DNA of 64,000 nt from Paulownia fortunei (lineage: Eukaryota > Streptophyta > Magnoliopsida > Lamiales > Paulowniaceae), in assembly GCA_019321725.1 (NCBI GenBank), contig CM033115.1, positions 16,378,673-16,442,672 of the forward strand, given 5' to 3'. A model generated the notes under the pieces. That model did not search any database. It was not told the origin of the DNA and saw only the letters and a program-made list of their open reading frames with translations. The translations under genes were made by a program, and so were the position numbers. The first letter of the stretch is position 1. Each line of letters begins with the position of its first letter. This document shows positions 10,106 through 22,000 of this stretch, piece by piece.

Positions 10106-13100
10106 TTAGTCAGTACCATCATCAAACATTTGCTCTTCTCCCCCACTATCTAACTGAGTGTCTTCGTCTTCATCATTAATAAAATTATGTATGTTCTCAG
10201 AGAAACTTGCTTGTGTATCCAACAATTCTATATGCTGAAGTTGAATGTCTAGTTTGCAAAGACCTAAAATTTCTAAATCTTCACGAACACTTAAGCTTAT
10301 CTCATCTGATGAAATCTCTTAATTAGGCTCATTGTTGTATGAACTTTCAAATTCATGTTCCTCGCTATTTTTGTCTTCCTTTTCGGTTATTTCATATATT
10401 TCTCGATGCTACATCTTTTGCACAACTTTCCATCTTCCTCCATGCTTTATATCATACAAGTAATAAACTTGTCTTGCCTGAGTTGTCAAAATGAATGGAT
10501 CATCCTCATACTATGTCTTAGACGTGTCAATACATGTCAGGTCGAATTTTTGCACAACTGATTTTTTTTTTGGATTACACTAGAACCAATCATACCAAAA
10601 TAAATGTACCTTATATTCAAACGTGTAAAAATTAAAACAACATCTTTCAAAACTCCAAAAAAATATAAGTTATCGTCTTCTTCGGATGATGGTACACTAA
10701 CCTCACTATTTTGAGTAGTCCGACGAGTATCACAAGATAGTGTATGGTATCGAACACCATTAACAATATAAGCATCATATAGTCGAACTTCAACATCAGG
10801 TCCCAATATTAGAGAGTATAGTTCATCTTTAGCGTCCAAATTTTTTTGATTTCTTAGCCTAATTATTTTGTCCCTAAACCATTGCGGAAATTGCTCCTCG
10901 TGACATTGTAAAATGCAGAAAGAAGGATTTATTGATGAAAGAATTTACAAATATTCACTGCATACAAATATATATAACTATTATGAACTCAATCAAAATT
11001 ACAAAAATAAAAATAAAATATAATTTGAAATCTTACTTTCTATATCGGTCGACTTTCTTGCAATTATTGAGAACATACCAATGTATTTTCTTATGTAAAG
11101 CAAGAGGCAATTTATGATTTCGTTGGCTGCCATCACTCTTACTTATTGATTGAAAATACTTAAGGTGAATAAAATGGGTTGAGTAACATCTTTGTTACGT
11201 TCCGCTCTAGTAAATCTTGTTTCAATTTGGCCCATGTACAAAGATGAGAAAGTCAATGCTTCATTGACAACATATCCTTCTACAATAGATCTCTCTGATC
11301 TTACCATATTGCGAACATACTTCTTGAGTGTTTCCAAATATCTTTCAAATGGGTACATCCATCGTGATGAAACAAGTCCAACTAACATAGCCTCGCGGGG
11401 TAAATGAACTATCAACTGAACCATAATGTCAAAAAATACCAGAGGAAATATTCTTTCCATCTTTCACAAAATGAATACTATGTCCTCCTCCATTTTTTTT
11501 AAGTTTACAACATGTAAAGTTCTTGAAGTCAGTTTTTTGAAAAAGTCACATAGCTCGACAATTGTGCCACACATATCATTTGGCAAAAACTTCCTTATAG
11601 CGATTGGAAGTAATCTTTGCAAAAGGACATGACATTCATTTGTCTTCAAGCCATATAACTTTCCATTATTTACATCCATATTTCTTGAGATATTTGTAGC
11701 ATAACCATCGGGGAACTTAACAGATTTTAAAAACCAACAAAATTCATGCCTTTCTTCCAAAGTGAATGTGTAACTTGCATGTAGCTTACTAACTCTGTCC
11801 CCGATCTTCTTCAGAAGTAATTCACTCCTTATACCATATCTTGCATGTTTAGCCGGTCTTTGACCGTGTCCTTTGACTTCCCATCTATACTCAACAATGT
11901 GTCAACTAGAGCATCACAAATGTTCTTTTCAATGTGCATAACATCCAGAATTATGTCTCAACTTCAAGTCTGACCAATACTCTAACTCAAAAAAAATTAA
12001 CTTTTTAACCCAATTTGTATCACCAACTGACCGTCTTCTTTTGTCGGTTACCGCAGGATCTTTACCAAAGGTCACTTCAGGCAGTGCATCTAACTGAGTT
12101 AAAATCTGACTACCACTAAAGGTTCATGGTGGACCTTCACTTTCAAACTTCCTGTTGAAGCTCTTATTTTTACGCTACGAGTGCTTATCATGTAGAAATC
12201 GACGATGGCCTGTGTAATATATTTTACTGCGCAATCTTTGACTCACAGTATGTTCAAGACATACATGACATGCATTATAACCCTTAGTACTCCACCCAAT
12301 ACTGTCTCATATGTTGGAAAGTCATGAATTGTCCATATAACAGCAGCATGTAATCGAAATATTCGTTCAGTAGTTGCATCATATGCTTCTATCCCCTCAC
12401 TCCATAACTCCTTCAATTCATTGATTAAATGATGCAAGTATACATCTATCTCTTTTTCCAGGTATCTTAGGCCCATGAATTAAAAGAGACATAATTATGT
12501 ACGATCGTTTCATCATTTTCCATGGAGACAAATTATACAGCACAAGTAAAACTAGTCACATACTATAAACATTTGACATGTTTCCAAATGGATTAAAACC
12601 ATCAGTTGCCAAGCCCAAACGAACATTTTTAGGATCATCTGCAAATGTTTCATGCAATTTGTTAGCCTCTTTCCACGCTTCAGCATCAGTTGGGTGTCTT
12701 AGTACCCCATCTGTTTCAACCTTTTTTTTGGCTTCAAAGGAAAATATCGAAGGATTTTTTGAGGGATTTTTTTTATTGTTCACCTCATCATAATTAAATC
12801 GAGGCTCCTTACACATCAAACATGTATCTTTGCCCTCGTGTTCATCTCAAAATAAGATACAATCATTTTTACAGGCATGTATAGATTTATATCACAACCC
12901 TAACTCTCTTAATATTTTCTTAGCTTCATAATAAGAGTTTGGAATTGCATTCGGTTTCGAAAATACTTCTCGTAACAATTGAAGCAACATATTAAATGAC
13001 TTATTGCTCCAACCATTCAACACCTTCACATGCATTAATTTCACTAAAAAACTAAATACAAAAAAATTAGTACAGCCAGAATATAACTCTCGATGTGTTT

Positions 13101-13536
13101 CTTCAAACATTGATATATAACTTTCTCCCAACTCCTATGCAGATGGGTTCTCATTATTATCCTTCCGTCGAACATCGCTACTACCAACAAATTCAACATT
13201 CCTTAAGTCATTTAACATGTCAAAGAAAGTGTCATCTTCTTCATCGTCACTGATATGTTTAACTTCATTAATGGGATTCATATCAACATTTGGTGTACTA
13301 ACTTCTCCATGAAAAGTCCACACTTTGTATAATTTAGAAATCCATCATCTATAAAGGTGTCCTCGAACGTAATCCAAATTAAATTAATATAAATTTCTAC
13401 ACCTTCGATAAGGACAACGAATCTTCGATAACCCAAAGGTTGACATATAATTCTTTACTACGTCCAAAAAATTATTTAAACCATTTATGTATTTTGGAGC
13501 CACTCGATTTTGATTCATTATCCAATTTCAATCCAT
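10106..13536 (-). pseudogene. CACTA TNP2-type transposase, decayed
   Basis: The likely start is the ATG at 13536. It reads MD, a TGA, then NW, where the family has MDRSWM or similar, followed by YINGLNNFLD and KIRCPYRRCRN: the transposase-associated zinc-type N-terminal domain. A frameshift near 13330 leads into WTFHGEV. Next come CTNFFVFSFLVKLMHVK and LNGWSNKSFNMLL, a metal-binding KNDCILF block with TGA, then the Transposase_21 core: DGVLRHPTDAEAWKEAN, NVRLGLATDGFNPFGNMS (12820-12556), and EIDVYLHHLINELKELW with IWTIHDFPTY (12476-12243). DUF4218 follows at 11760-11143 with a TGA at 11464-11466, then DUF4216 at about 10910-10560 (YDAYIVNGVRYHTL, TRRTTQNS). A TAA at 10106-10108 closes an acidic tail. 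At least six stops or shifts make it non-functional. It would have cut and joined the element ends. Confidence 0.85.
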
Positions 13537-14953
13537 AATTATATGACCTGTTAATGATGGTAATTAGATAATTGATTTAAAAGTATTCATGTTCATTAAT
13601 GGCATGCATTGCTCCCACTTCTCATTCCACCCTTTGGTAAGGGCCCTATCCCATTCAAAAACGTGCACTTATTTGTGGTTTTATAACTATGACCACGTTG
13701 TTTCATGCACGTAAAAATTTTGCCAACATTTCCCCATAGTTCTCCAAGTAGTACACATATCATAGTGTACCTGAAGAACAAAGAGAGATACGAACTAAAA
13801 TAATTAATTACGTACATGAGACAACTAGCATACTAATAAAACTACAATTAAGTACACATTCTCATACTGTCCAAACTGGACAATTCAGAATTTAACATCA
13901 AATTTTAAAATCATGCAAGATTTTAAAATATTTTGATGCTAAATTCCAAACGAGGTCTAAGGTTTGTGAATGCATATGCACATAAAGTGAAAATTAATTT
14001 ATATGATGAAAGGTTTGTGAATGTATATGCACGAAAAATATTTACTAACCATTTTTTGACTTTTATTCTCCACTTATAATGAAGGTTTCATTTAAAATAA
14101 CAAAATAACAACATCCTTTATCTGATAAGACTACTTCAAAATTCAACCAAAAGTATCATCTTCCACTCATTATTCTGCCCATTTTCAAATCAAAATTCAA
14201 CACTTGCATACAAAAATAATAAATAAAAAAAAGGTATTACGAGAAATACGAAGAATGCTATTCGAGATTAATCACTACAAGTTCAATTAATTTTAGTTTG
14301 TTACACATAACAAACCTAGTTTGAATTGTTTTTAGTTCATTAAGATATAAAATTCAAGTCGAGCTCCATTAGTTAAAAAGATAAAATATGAATAAAATTA
14401 TCAAAATAACTGAGCTCGATTCATATTCGGTTCAATTAAAACTCATTCTAGTTCAATTAATTTAAGTATCAAACCAAATTCAAAGTCCATAAAATATTCA
14501 AATCCAAATAAAAATATATGATGTTCAACTCGATTACACCTCTACTAATGAAATATGAAATGGCTAACATCCTGCGGTGTAAAAACATATATGATTGCAC
14601 AATAAAATGGAAACAATCAAATCCTAAAGGCAAAATCAAAAGAAAAGGGTTGGAACTTTTTTCCAAAAAAGAAAAGGGACTATTTTCCTTTCTTGAAAAC
14701 AAATTATATTTTCTCCACACGATTCTCTTTCACAACCAATCAATGTTAATCACTCACAAAGTGAACATGTATTTTAAAAGAACTATAACAAATACTGAAC
14801 TAAATATGCTTCAAAATTAGCACTAAAGATGGCACTAAAACTCGTTGAATGCACAATAACAAATATAGAATTAGAATCTTCATGCTAAAAACAAACGCAC
14901 CTTGAACTGAAAACTCTTTAAACCAAGCAAAACCTACTTCAATATTTTGATAT
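13537..14953. other. CACTA interior 5' of the transposase, non-coding
   Basis: AT-rich sequence upstream of the TNP2 relic, probably the promoter and leader side of the element. It holds a small direct repeat, GGTTTGTGAATGCATATGCAC at about 13970-13990 and a near copy at about 14011-14032. At 14280-14530 it has degenerate TCGA-rich palindromic blocks like those at 33900-34230. No protein frame is convincing. Confidence 0.45.
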
Positions 14954-15285
14954 TTGGAGCTAAAAACAATGTCCAAACTACCAAAAAAACAGAAAAGAAA
15001 AGAATATGAAGAAGAAAAGAATACCAAAAAAATGATATTCGTTACCAGGTGGAGGAAGGGTGGCGGAGTACTGCTACGATGGAGAAGGACGGGACTGGTG
15101 CTTGTAGGAGCGGATGGTGGCAGCAGAGGAATATGGACTGGAGACGGTGGAAGAGGATGGAGGCGGTGGAGTGGAAGTCAAAACCCATGTCTTCGCGAGC
15201 GACGGCAGCGGTCGAGGAAAGGGCTGCACCAGGCGGCTACTACGCGGGGCGGAGGCGGAGGTAGTGGGAGTTGATGGAGGCGGTG

Positions 15286-15321
<36 letters not shown>

Positions 15322-15345
15322 GAGGAGGAGGGTTTCAATCGGGGA
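14954..15345 (+). other. GC-rich, multi-frame-open patch inside the CACTA element
   Basis: From about 15049 to 15290 the GC content rises sharply against its surroundings and at least four frames on both strands stay open. Plus-strand frames give Gly/Arg/Trp-rich text and the minus strand gives Pro/Leu/Ser-rich text such as LPLPPPPPRVVAAW. It ends in a (GA)n run. It may be the leader or first exon of the element's transcript (minus strand) or a captured host 5' exon, which CACTA elements often carry. I cannot identify a source gene. Confidence 0.35.
15292..15318. repeat. (GA)n microsatellite
   Basis: About 13 GA units in a row, followed by a GGAGGAGGAGGAGG run. It borders the GC-rich patch. 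It will appear as CTCTCT in the minus-strand transcript of the element. Confidence 0.9.
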
Positions 15346-15389
15346 AGAAAGAAGAAAGGGGAAAAATAAAACCCGGTATTTTAGCAATG

Positions 15390-16121
15390 ATTTTAGAATT
15401 ATTCATCACTAACAGTAATTTTAGCGATGAATTTAGACTTATGCGTCGCTAATATATTTATTAAAAATAAAAATTAAATGACACTTAGGATAAATCTTTC
15501 TCAAGTCGTCGTCAACATATTTTAAAAAATAAATATAAAATGAAACTTAGCGATAAAATCTAGGTACATCATCGCTAACAGTAATTTTAGTGACGCATTT
15601 AGACTTATGCGTCGCTAATATATTTATTAAAAATAAAAATTAAATAACACTTAGCGACAAACATTTTTCAAGTCGTCGCCAACATATTTTAAAAAATAAA
15701 TATAAAATGAAACTTAGCGACGAAATCTAGGTACATCATCGCTAACAGTAATTTTAGCGACGAATTTAAACTTTTTCGTCGCTAACATTAATAAAAATTA
15801 AATGACACTCAGCGACGAAGTGCAACAAATCGTCGCTAAAATAGGAAAACAAATATAATTTTTTTTTTTTTTTAGATTTTGCGAGGGTTCTTCCTCCACA
15901 TCACCGCTAACATACAATGTTGGCGACGCATACCAGAATGTATCGTTGCTAACATTTCTTTAAAATATAATAAACATAAAATTAATGTTACCGATGAATT
16001 ACCTCTAATCGTCGCTAGCGTTTGTCCATACTTTAGCGACAGTTTTTTATTTATTCGTCGCTAATGGTTATTTTAGCGACAAAAAATAAGTTTTGTCGCT
16101 ATTTTCTATTTTTCTGTAGTG
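15390..16121. repeat. right subterminal array and terminal repeat of CACTA element
   Basis: The TTTAGCGACGAA-type motifs recur again, including a direct repeat of about 166 bp. AACAGTAATTTTAG begins at 15411, 15577 and 15744, giving two full units and part of a third. The element ends with the inverted terminal repeat at about 16108-16121. Together with the left array this would form the binding platform for a TNPA-like protein. Confidence 0.85.
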
Positions 16122-18777
16122 ATCCATTCTCCTTCAAGATTGATTTGATCTCCAATACTATTAATTCGAAAATTTAACAACTTAATATCGAATTAAACAC
16201 TATTATTTGAGTATACTCTGATGAACACCTTGATTTTCGCCTTGAACACTGTAGATCTCCTTTAATTTGATCGTCTTGCATTGAGAAAATTTCCTTCAAC
16301 ACCTTTCTTGCTTTGACTTTTTTTTTACAACTTATGCTATTTTTTTTTTTTTTTGTTAACCCCTATTTATACTTATAGGACATAGGCTCTTGGATAAGTC
16401 ATTTAATGAAATGATATGATTTGATTAATTCTGCTTGATTTGATTGACATCACAAAATATGATCTGAATTATCAATTTGTATTTGTATTCACTTTTATAA
16501 TTTATAAAATAAGTTTTGATTTTCAAAAATTGAGATTTGACACTTAACAACATATAATTGATTAATAAAATATATATTATAATATCAAATTAATTAATTA
16601 TTTATTTTAAAAATTAAATTTGATTAAAATTCTAATATAAATATAAAAATATAAAATTAATATTTAATATATTATTTTACACGTGTTTCTATTTAATGGA
16701 TAAAAAAATTTAAGTTTCATCATAACTATTAAATATATATACAAGCACATAATTTTCAAAATTTTCATCATATTCCGAACAGTTTGATACGTACATTCCT
16801 ATGTACAACCTAAATTTGTTGTAAGATAATGAATTAGCTACGTCATTCCTTTCCTCTAGATAGTGATTTTAAGATTTTAAGCTTTAATTACTTCTAGAAT
16901 CTGGAAATAGTCAAAAAGGAACTTTAAACAAATATATAAATATATATATATATATAAATAAATATGTCCTTGTGTGTGAAATAAGAACCCGTCAAAGTAA
17001 ATTTAGCAAAACCTAACTTTAATATTTCCAAGGTGACAGTAATTTTCTTACCTTCATTATGTCAAAAACTGCATATAACAAAATATTACTTTTTGCCGTA
17101 GGTTAAATTGAGATGAAAATTCCACATTGACATTGGTAATTTTGTCTTCACCTCAGAAAATAAGACCAGCTGCCAGCTGATCTTCTTAATAATTTAATTT
17201 TTTTGGGGAAAATTTTGAAAAAAAAAAAAGAAAAAAGAAAGAAACAAAGCTTTTGTGTTACAATTACAAATGGGAGCATACGAAATTTGAATTTAGATAT
17301 ACAACTACCTATTTTAATGTCAATTTCTTTTTTTTTCTATATTGATTGCTCTAAAATTTTCTACGTAAATTACATAATTCGGATGTGGACGTCATATTTA
17401 AATCGAATCAAGAAATGAATTAATTAAATTACGTACAAAATTACGAATTAATACGAAAACAAAGTTTGTACAAATACTATTTAACCACTTACCACCCAAA
17501 AAAAGACACAATATTCATGATGTGAAAATAACATTAGACAAAACTTATAAATGAAGAATACACACACACACACACACACACACACATAGCTTAATAAGTC
17601 CATATGTATAATTATTGACAAAATTGCAAACTAATAAATGTGTAGCAAATGAAGTGGCCCCGAGTTCGACAAAGTCATTGACTTTGATGCCACGTGCTTG
17701 CTACCTTCATGTATAACCATCACTTCCTTTCATATTTATTCTTTCTTTTTGCATTTTAAAAAGAAGCAAATTTTTGTGTTCCCATTTGAAAAATACTTGC
17801 TATGTTTGGGTATTTATTATAAATAATGAGTATTAACGTAACATAATTTCAACATAAAAATAACAAATATAGGTGAGAAATATTTTATTTGTGTAGCATT
17901 CGAATTTTGGTACCATCTCTCCATACGATTTCACAAGAATTTGTGCATTTTGGTCCTATTTTTATCATTCTTGTATATTTCAAAAACTTATAACTTTTTT
18001 TTTATATTAAATTGTGCATAAAATTGTAATTTACTAACAAATAAGGATATCCATCCTTTTTTCCTTTTTTGCATTGTACTATATCTACATAATTATAACT
18101 TTTTTATTAAACTTTAATACACTTTCTATTTTTTGGAGTTTAATCCATAATTCGAGTCCCACCTAGAAAGGAATAAATCAAAACCAAAATCACTAACTTT
18201 AAGGTTATGGATTTTAATTTTAGAAAAAAAATAGAAAAATATTTGTCTCTCATCTCACATAATAAAAATCCATGCTTTAAACTTTACTTATTATTTTTTA
18301 CTAAAATTCAAGATCCCTACAGAGCAATAAATATTAGTATTTTATATATATATATATATATATAATTACATCAACATATTTAAAACTAATTAATATCAAT
18401 AACTTCAAATCAAAACATATATCTTAAAAAATAAACAAATATACCAATACATAACCTTTTAAATATAAAGTATCGGAACTTCAGCCTTACCCTTAAAAGA
18501 GCTAAATATTGCATTTGAATAAAATAATTTAGAAAAAAAAAAATAAATAACTCTATATAATATGAATTCGAAATTTATAATAATAATTTAAAAAATTGCT
18601 TAAAATAAAATTTTAAGAATTTAAATTTTATTATATCATAAAATTATCTAAATAATTTTATAAATTTATAAATTTTAATTTCAAAAATTTTAAATCTATC
18701 AATTTAAATAAAAAATTATATTGATAGGATGTAATGTGATTTGGGATTGAAAAGTAATTGAGACTCAAAAAGAGTCC
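16122..18777. other. AT-rich spacer between CACTA element and kinase gene
   Basis: No gene is supported. It starts with the ATC target duplication and the partial copy of the left flank (16128-16260). It contains a (CA)n run at 17559-17586, TA runs at 16936-16955 and 18342-18364, and long A/T homopolymers. A CCACGTG-like stretch at about 17690-17696 (TGCCACGTGC) contains a G-box core (CACGTG) roughly 1.4 kb before the kinase ATG. A regulatory role there is only possible. Confidence 0.5.
17559..17586. repeat. (AC)n microsatellite
   Basis: About 14 uninterrupted AC units. It lies in the spacer upstream of the kinase gene. Confidence 0.9.
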
Positions 18778-19057
18778 AGAGAGAGAGAGAGAGAAAGTAG
18801 TTTGAAAAAGTCCACATACAAAAAGTTTTCTTCCTCGAATGTATATACAAATATCCATATATATATATATATATACGTATATATATATATATACACACAG
18901 CAATTGGAAGTGGGTAGCTTATTTCTTTCGTGCCAAACCACCACTTTCCTCTGTTTGTTCTCCTCTCCTTCCCAGAAATTGCAAACTGTTGCCGTCTCTC
19001 CATCAAAGCTTAAAGAGAGAAACAAAAACTTCAAGAGGAGAGAGAGAGAGAAGAAAA
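18778..19057 (+). promoter_or_regulatory. probable core promoter and 5' leader of the RLCK gene
   Basis: A GA run (18778-18795) is followed by a (TA)n palindrome centred on TATACGTATA (18857-18894), then a CT-rich stretch, and a leader with GA runs (19036-19051) directly before the ATG at 19058. TA and GA/CT runs are common in plant core promoters and leaders. Which TA block acts as TATA box cannot be told from sequence alone. Confidence 0.4.
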
Positions 19058-22000
19058 ATGGGAAACTGCTGGCCTAAGCCCGTTGATAATCTCTCAAGCA
19101 GTAACACCAGACCCCCCAGCCCAGGTACATATATACAAGTATTATATATGTAAAAAACACACACAGAGTACGTGTGTGTGTGTGATTTTTTGCGTTTCTT
19201 CTCTGTTATATGTATATCTAACGGCGGATCTTTTTCTTTTTCAGTCCATCATAAAAATGATGCAACGGCAGTCAAGAACCGCAGCAACAACCCTTCGCCG
19301 CCGAGTGATCAAGGCGGTGGCGGGGCGGTGGTTCCTCCGAGCGGTCAGATCATCACTCCAAACCTAAAGATGTTCACCTTGTCAGAGCTGAGAAGCGCCA
19401 CCAGAAATTTCAGACCAGATACGGTGCTGGGAGAAGGAGGGTTTGGAAGGGTTTTCAAAGGATATATTGATGAAAAAACATACGCCCCATCAAGGGTTGG
19501 AATTGGAATGCCTGTTGCTGTCAAGAAGTCCAATCCAGATAGTGAACAAGGCCTCAAAGAATGGCAGGTTCGTTAGTGATTATTAATTTTTTATCATATT
19601 AGTTTTATTTTTTTTTTAAAACAAAATAAAATAAAATAAAATGCATCCTTTTAATTTTCAATATCATGAACAAAAACCCTTTTTTAAAGAAAAAAAAAAT
19701 CATTGAGTGTTGATTTTTGGGCTTCAAAATTGATGTTATGAAATTCGTATCGTAATATTAATATTTACAAAGTGCAAAATTGGAACACCTATAATGAAGT
19801 CGTATGCAATAATGTTTGTTATGTGACAAGTTCTTAATGGGGTGGGTGAGAGTCAAGATTTTTCGAATTGGGCCGACATAAATATTTTGAATTCAATAAT
19901 TTAAGAATTTAAAAAATATTAAAAATTTTGATTTTTTTTTAAAATTTATATAAAAAACTTAAGATTACGGAGCAAACTGTCAGGGTCAACCCCTTTAATT
20001 GCTCCGTCGCTACTCGTAGTGCATGTGGTTATCTTTGTATATGTTTATTAATAACTAAAATTATTTTGCTTAATAATTAATGTACTTCTCACATAAGGAA
20101 TTATTATTGGATGTATTCATCAATGTGACAAAGTAATTATTGGCATAAATTTGAGGAACAATTAGTTGTTGACACATAGTACAATAATGTACGATAAAGA
20201 TTTTTTTTTTATGTGGTACCAAATTGACTTTTTACTATGGTAAATTCATATTTTGGACGTGCCGTGGGATTGCAACTTCAATATATCAATTGAGCGAGTG
20301 CCAAGGGCTCTCTCTCTCTCTCTAAATAATTTGTTTTTATTTTTAGTTTAAATTAATAATAATAATGGACGTGCATCTAAGTCAAACTTGTATTTTTATT
20401 GAAAAGTCAAGAACTTAATTTTGTACATGTTTTAATATTGAAGTCTCTTAGCTGGAGTTGACAGTTTGATTGGGTTCAACAAAAGTTTCTGCATCCATAT
20501 TTAAGAAAAATAAAAAAATCCCTTATTTTTTTTTAATTTATTTAGGGTTGAAAATTCTAATTTTTTTAATATATAAAAACTTGACTAGTATAAAAAAATC
20601 ATTATTTTGCCCAAGGGTTGATGATTAATTAGAATATAATGGTCAAAAAATCAAGCTGGAAAACTTGATATTCCAGATTTTGTTGACTTATTCAAATAAC
20701 TTACATTTTACCTCTGCAATTTTTGTTGATGTGAACTTCTGTAAAAAATAAAATTGACTACCACTTAAAAATTAGGAATTCACCGCGGAAAAACTTTTAA
20801 GTATATGATTAATCATCGCACGAAAAATAAAATAATATATATATATATATATGTATATTAATTTTCTTTTATTGTTGCAGGCGGAGGTAAAATTCTTGGG
20901 AAAATTTAGCCATCCCAATCTTGTCAAATTATTGGGTTACTGTTGGGAAGAAAGACAGTTTCTCCTTGTCTACGAATACATGCAAAAGGGAAGCTTAGAA
21001 AGTCACCTCTTCAGAAGTAAGCCACAAACCTTTTTTTTTTTTTTTTTGTTAATTCTCATTTTTAATTAACTCATTATTCTTTTTTTTTTTCTCCAAAAAA
21101 ATAATTACCTAAAAAAGTAAATAAGAGTGAATTAAAAAAAGACACATTTTTTTTGTGCTTAATATATATGATTTATGATTTATGAAATTGCATTTTTTCA
21201 GAGGATGCTGCAGAACCAATTCCATGGGATATAAGGATGAAAATAGCAATAGGAGCAGCTAGAGGGCTTGCTTTCTTGCACACTACGGAAAAACAAGTCA
21301 TTTACAGAGATTTTAAGGCCTCCAACATATTACTTGATGGGGTAAGTTTTGATCTTCAAACCACCCCAGGAAAAAGAACAAAAAAAAAAAAAAAAAAAAA
21401 AAAAACAGGAGTAATAATATATGTCATCGATTTTGTATTATTGATTTATCTCCGTCCCTATATATAATAAAGCGTATAAGATTTTTTCCTTTTATTTTTT
21501 CCAATAAAAGGGCAGGTGATAATATTGTATGTGGTGTATAGCACTGCTAAAAAATAGAAAAAATTACATTAAAAATGGATTAAATATGCTCCTTAATCCG
21601 GATTACATGCTCAGAATTATTGTTATTGTTTGCCACAAATTAAATTCAATTATGTTTATTATTTTTTAGGAATTCAATGCAAAGCTTTCGGATTTTGGAC
21701 TCGCTAAGTTAGGTCCAGCTGATGGGAACTCGCATGTAACAACAAATGTTGTTGGCACTTATGGCTATGCTGCCCCCGAGTACATGGCTACAGGTAGTTG
21801 TTCATCGCAATGAATTCCGATTCTTATTTTTGTCGAATATATTTTGTAATTTTAAATAGTAACTTTGGTTAAATAATAGTCGAGAACAAGGCATATTACG
21901 ATTAATTGTTTACGTATAAATCGAAATATTAATGATATATTGACTTAGGGTTAGTCAATTTCTTCACTAGAATAAAAGATTGTGTTTGTGTAATTACTTG

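Larger units (their letters stand above)
5042..16121 (-). mobile_element. CACTA (En/Spm) DNA transposon, 11.08 kb, decayed
   Basis: The left end starts CACTACAAGAAAAAT at 5042. The right end, read on the minus strand from 16121, starts CACTACAGAAAAAT, which is the usual plant CACTA terminus with one indel. The 3 bases outside each end are ATC (5039-5041 and 16122-16124), the 3-bp target duplication expected for this superfamily. Both subterminal regions are packed with TTTAGCGACGAA-type motifs in both orientations, as expected for binding sites of a TNPA-like protein. Inside, on the minus strand, lie the two usual genes in usual order: TNP2/TNPD transposase (10106-13536) followed by a TNPA/transposase_24-like gene (8075-9712). 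Both carry stops, so the element is probably non-autonomous now. A solo LTR (5990-7994) is nested in it. Coding content gives the minus strand as the sense strand. Confidence 0.93.

Noticed and set aside
15049..15452. Overlapping open frames in the GC-rich patch read as a gene
   Set aside because: Several frames on both strands are open at once because of composition. No frame shows family features or splice partners.
18658..19153. Open frames rich in Tyr/Ile repeats around the kinase promoter
   Set aside because: They are translations of the (TA)n run and of the kinase leader in wrong frames.
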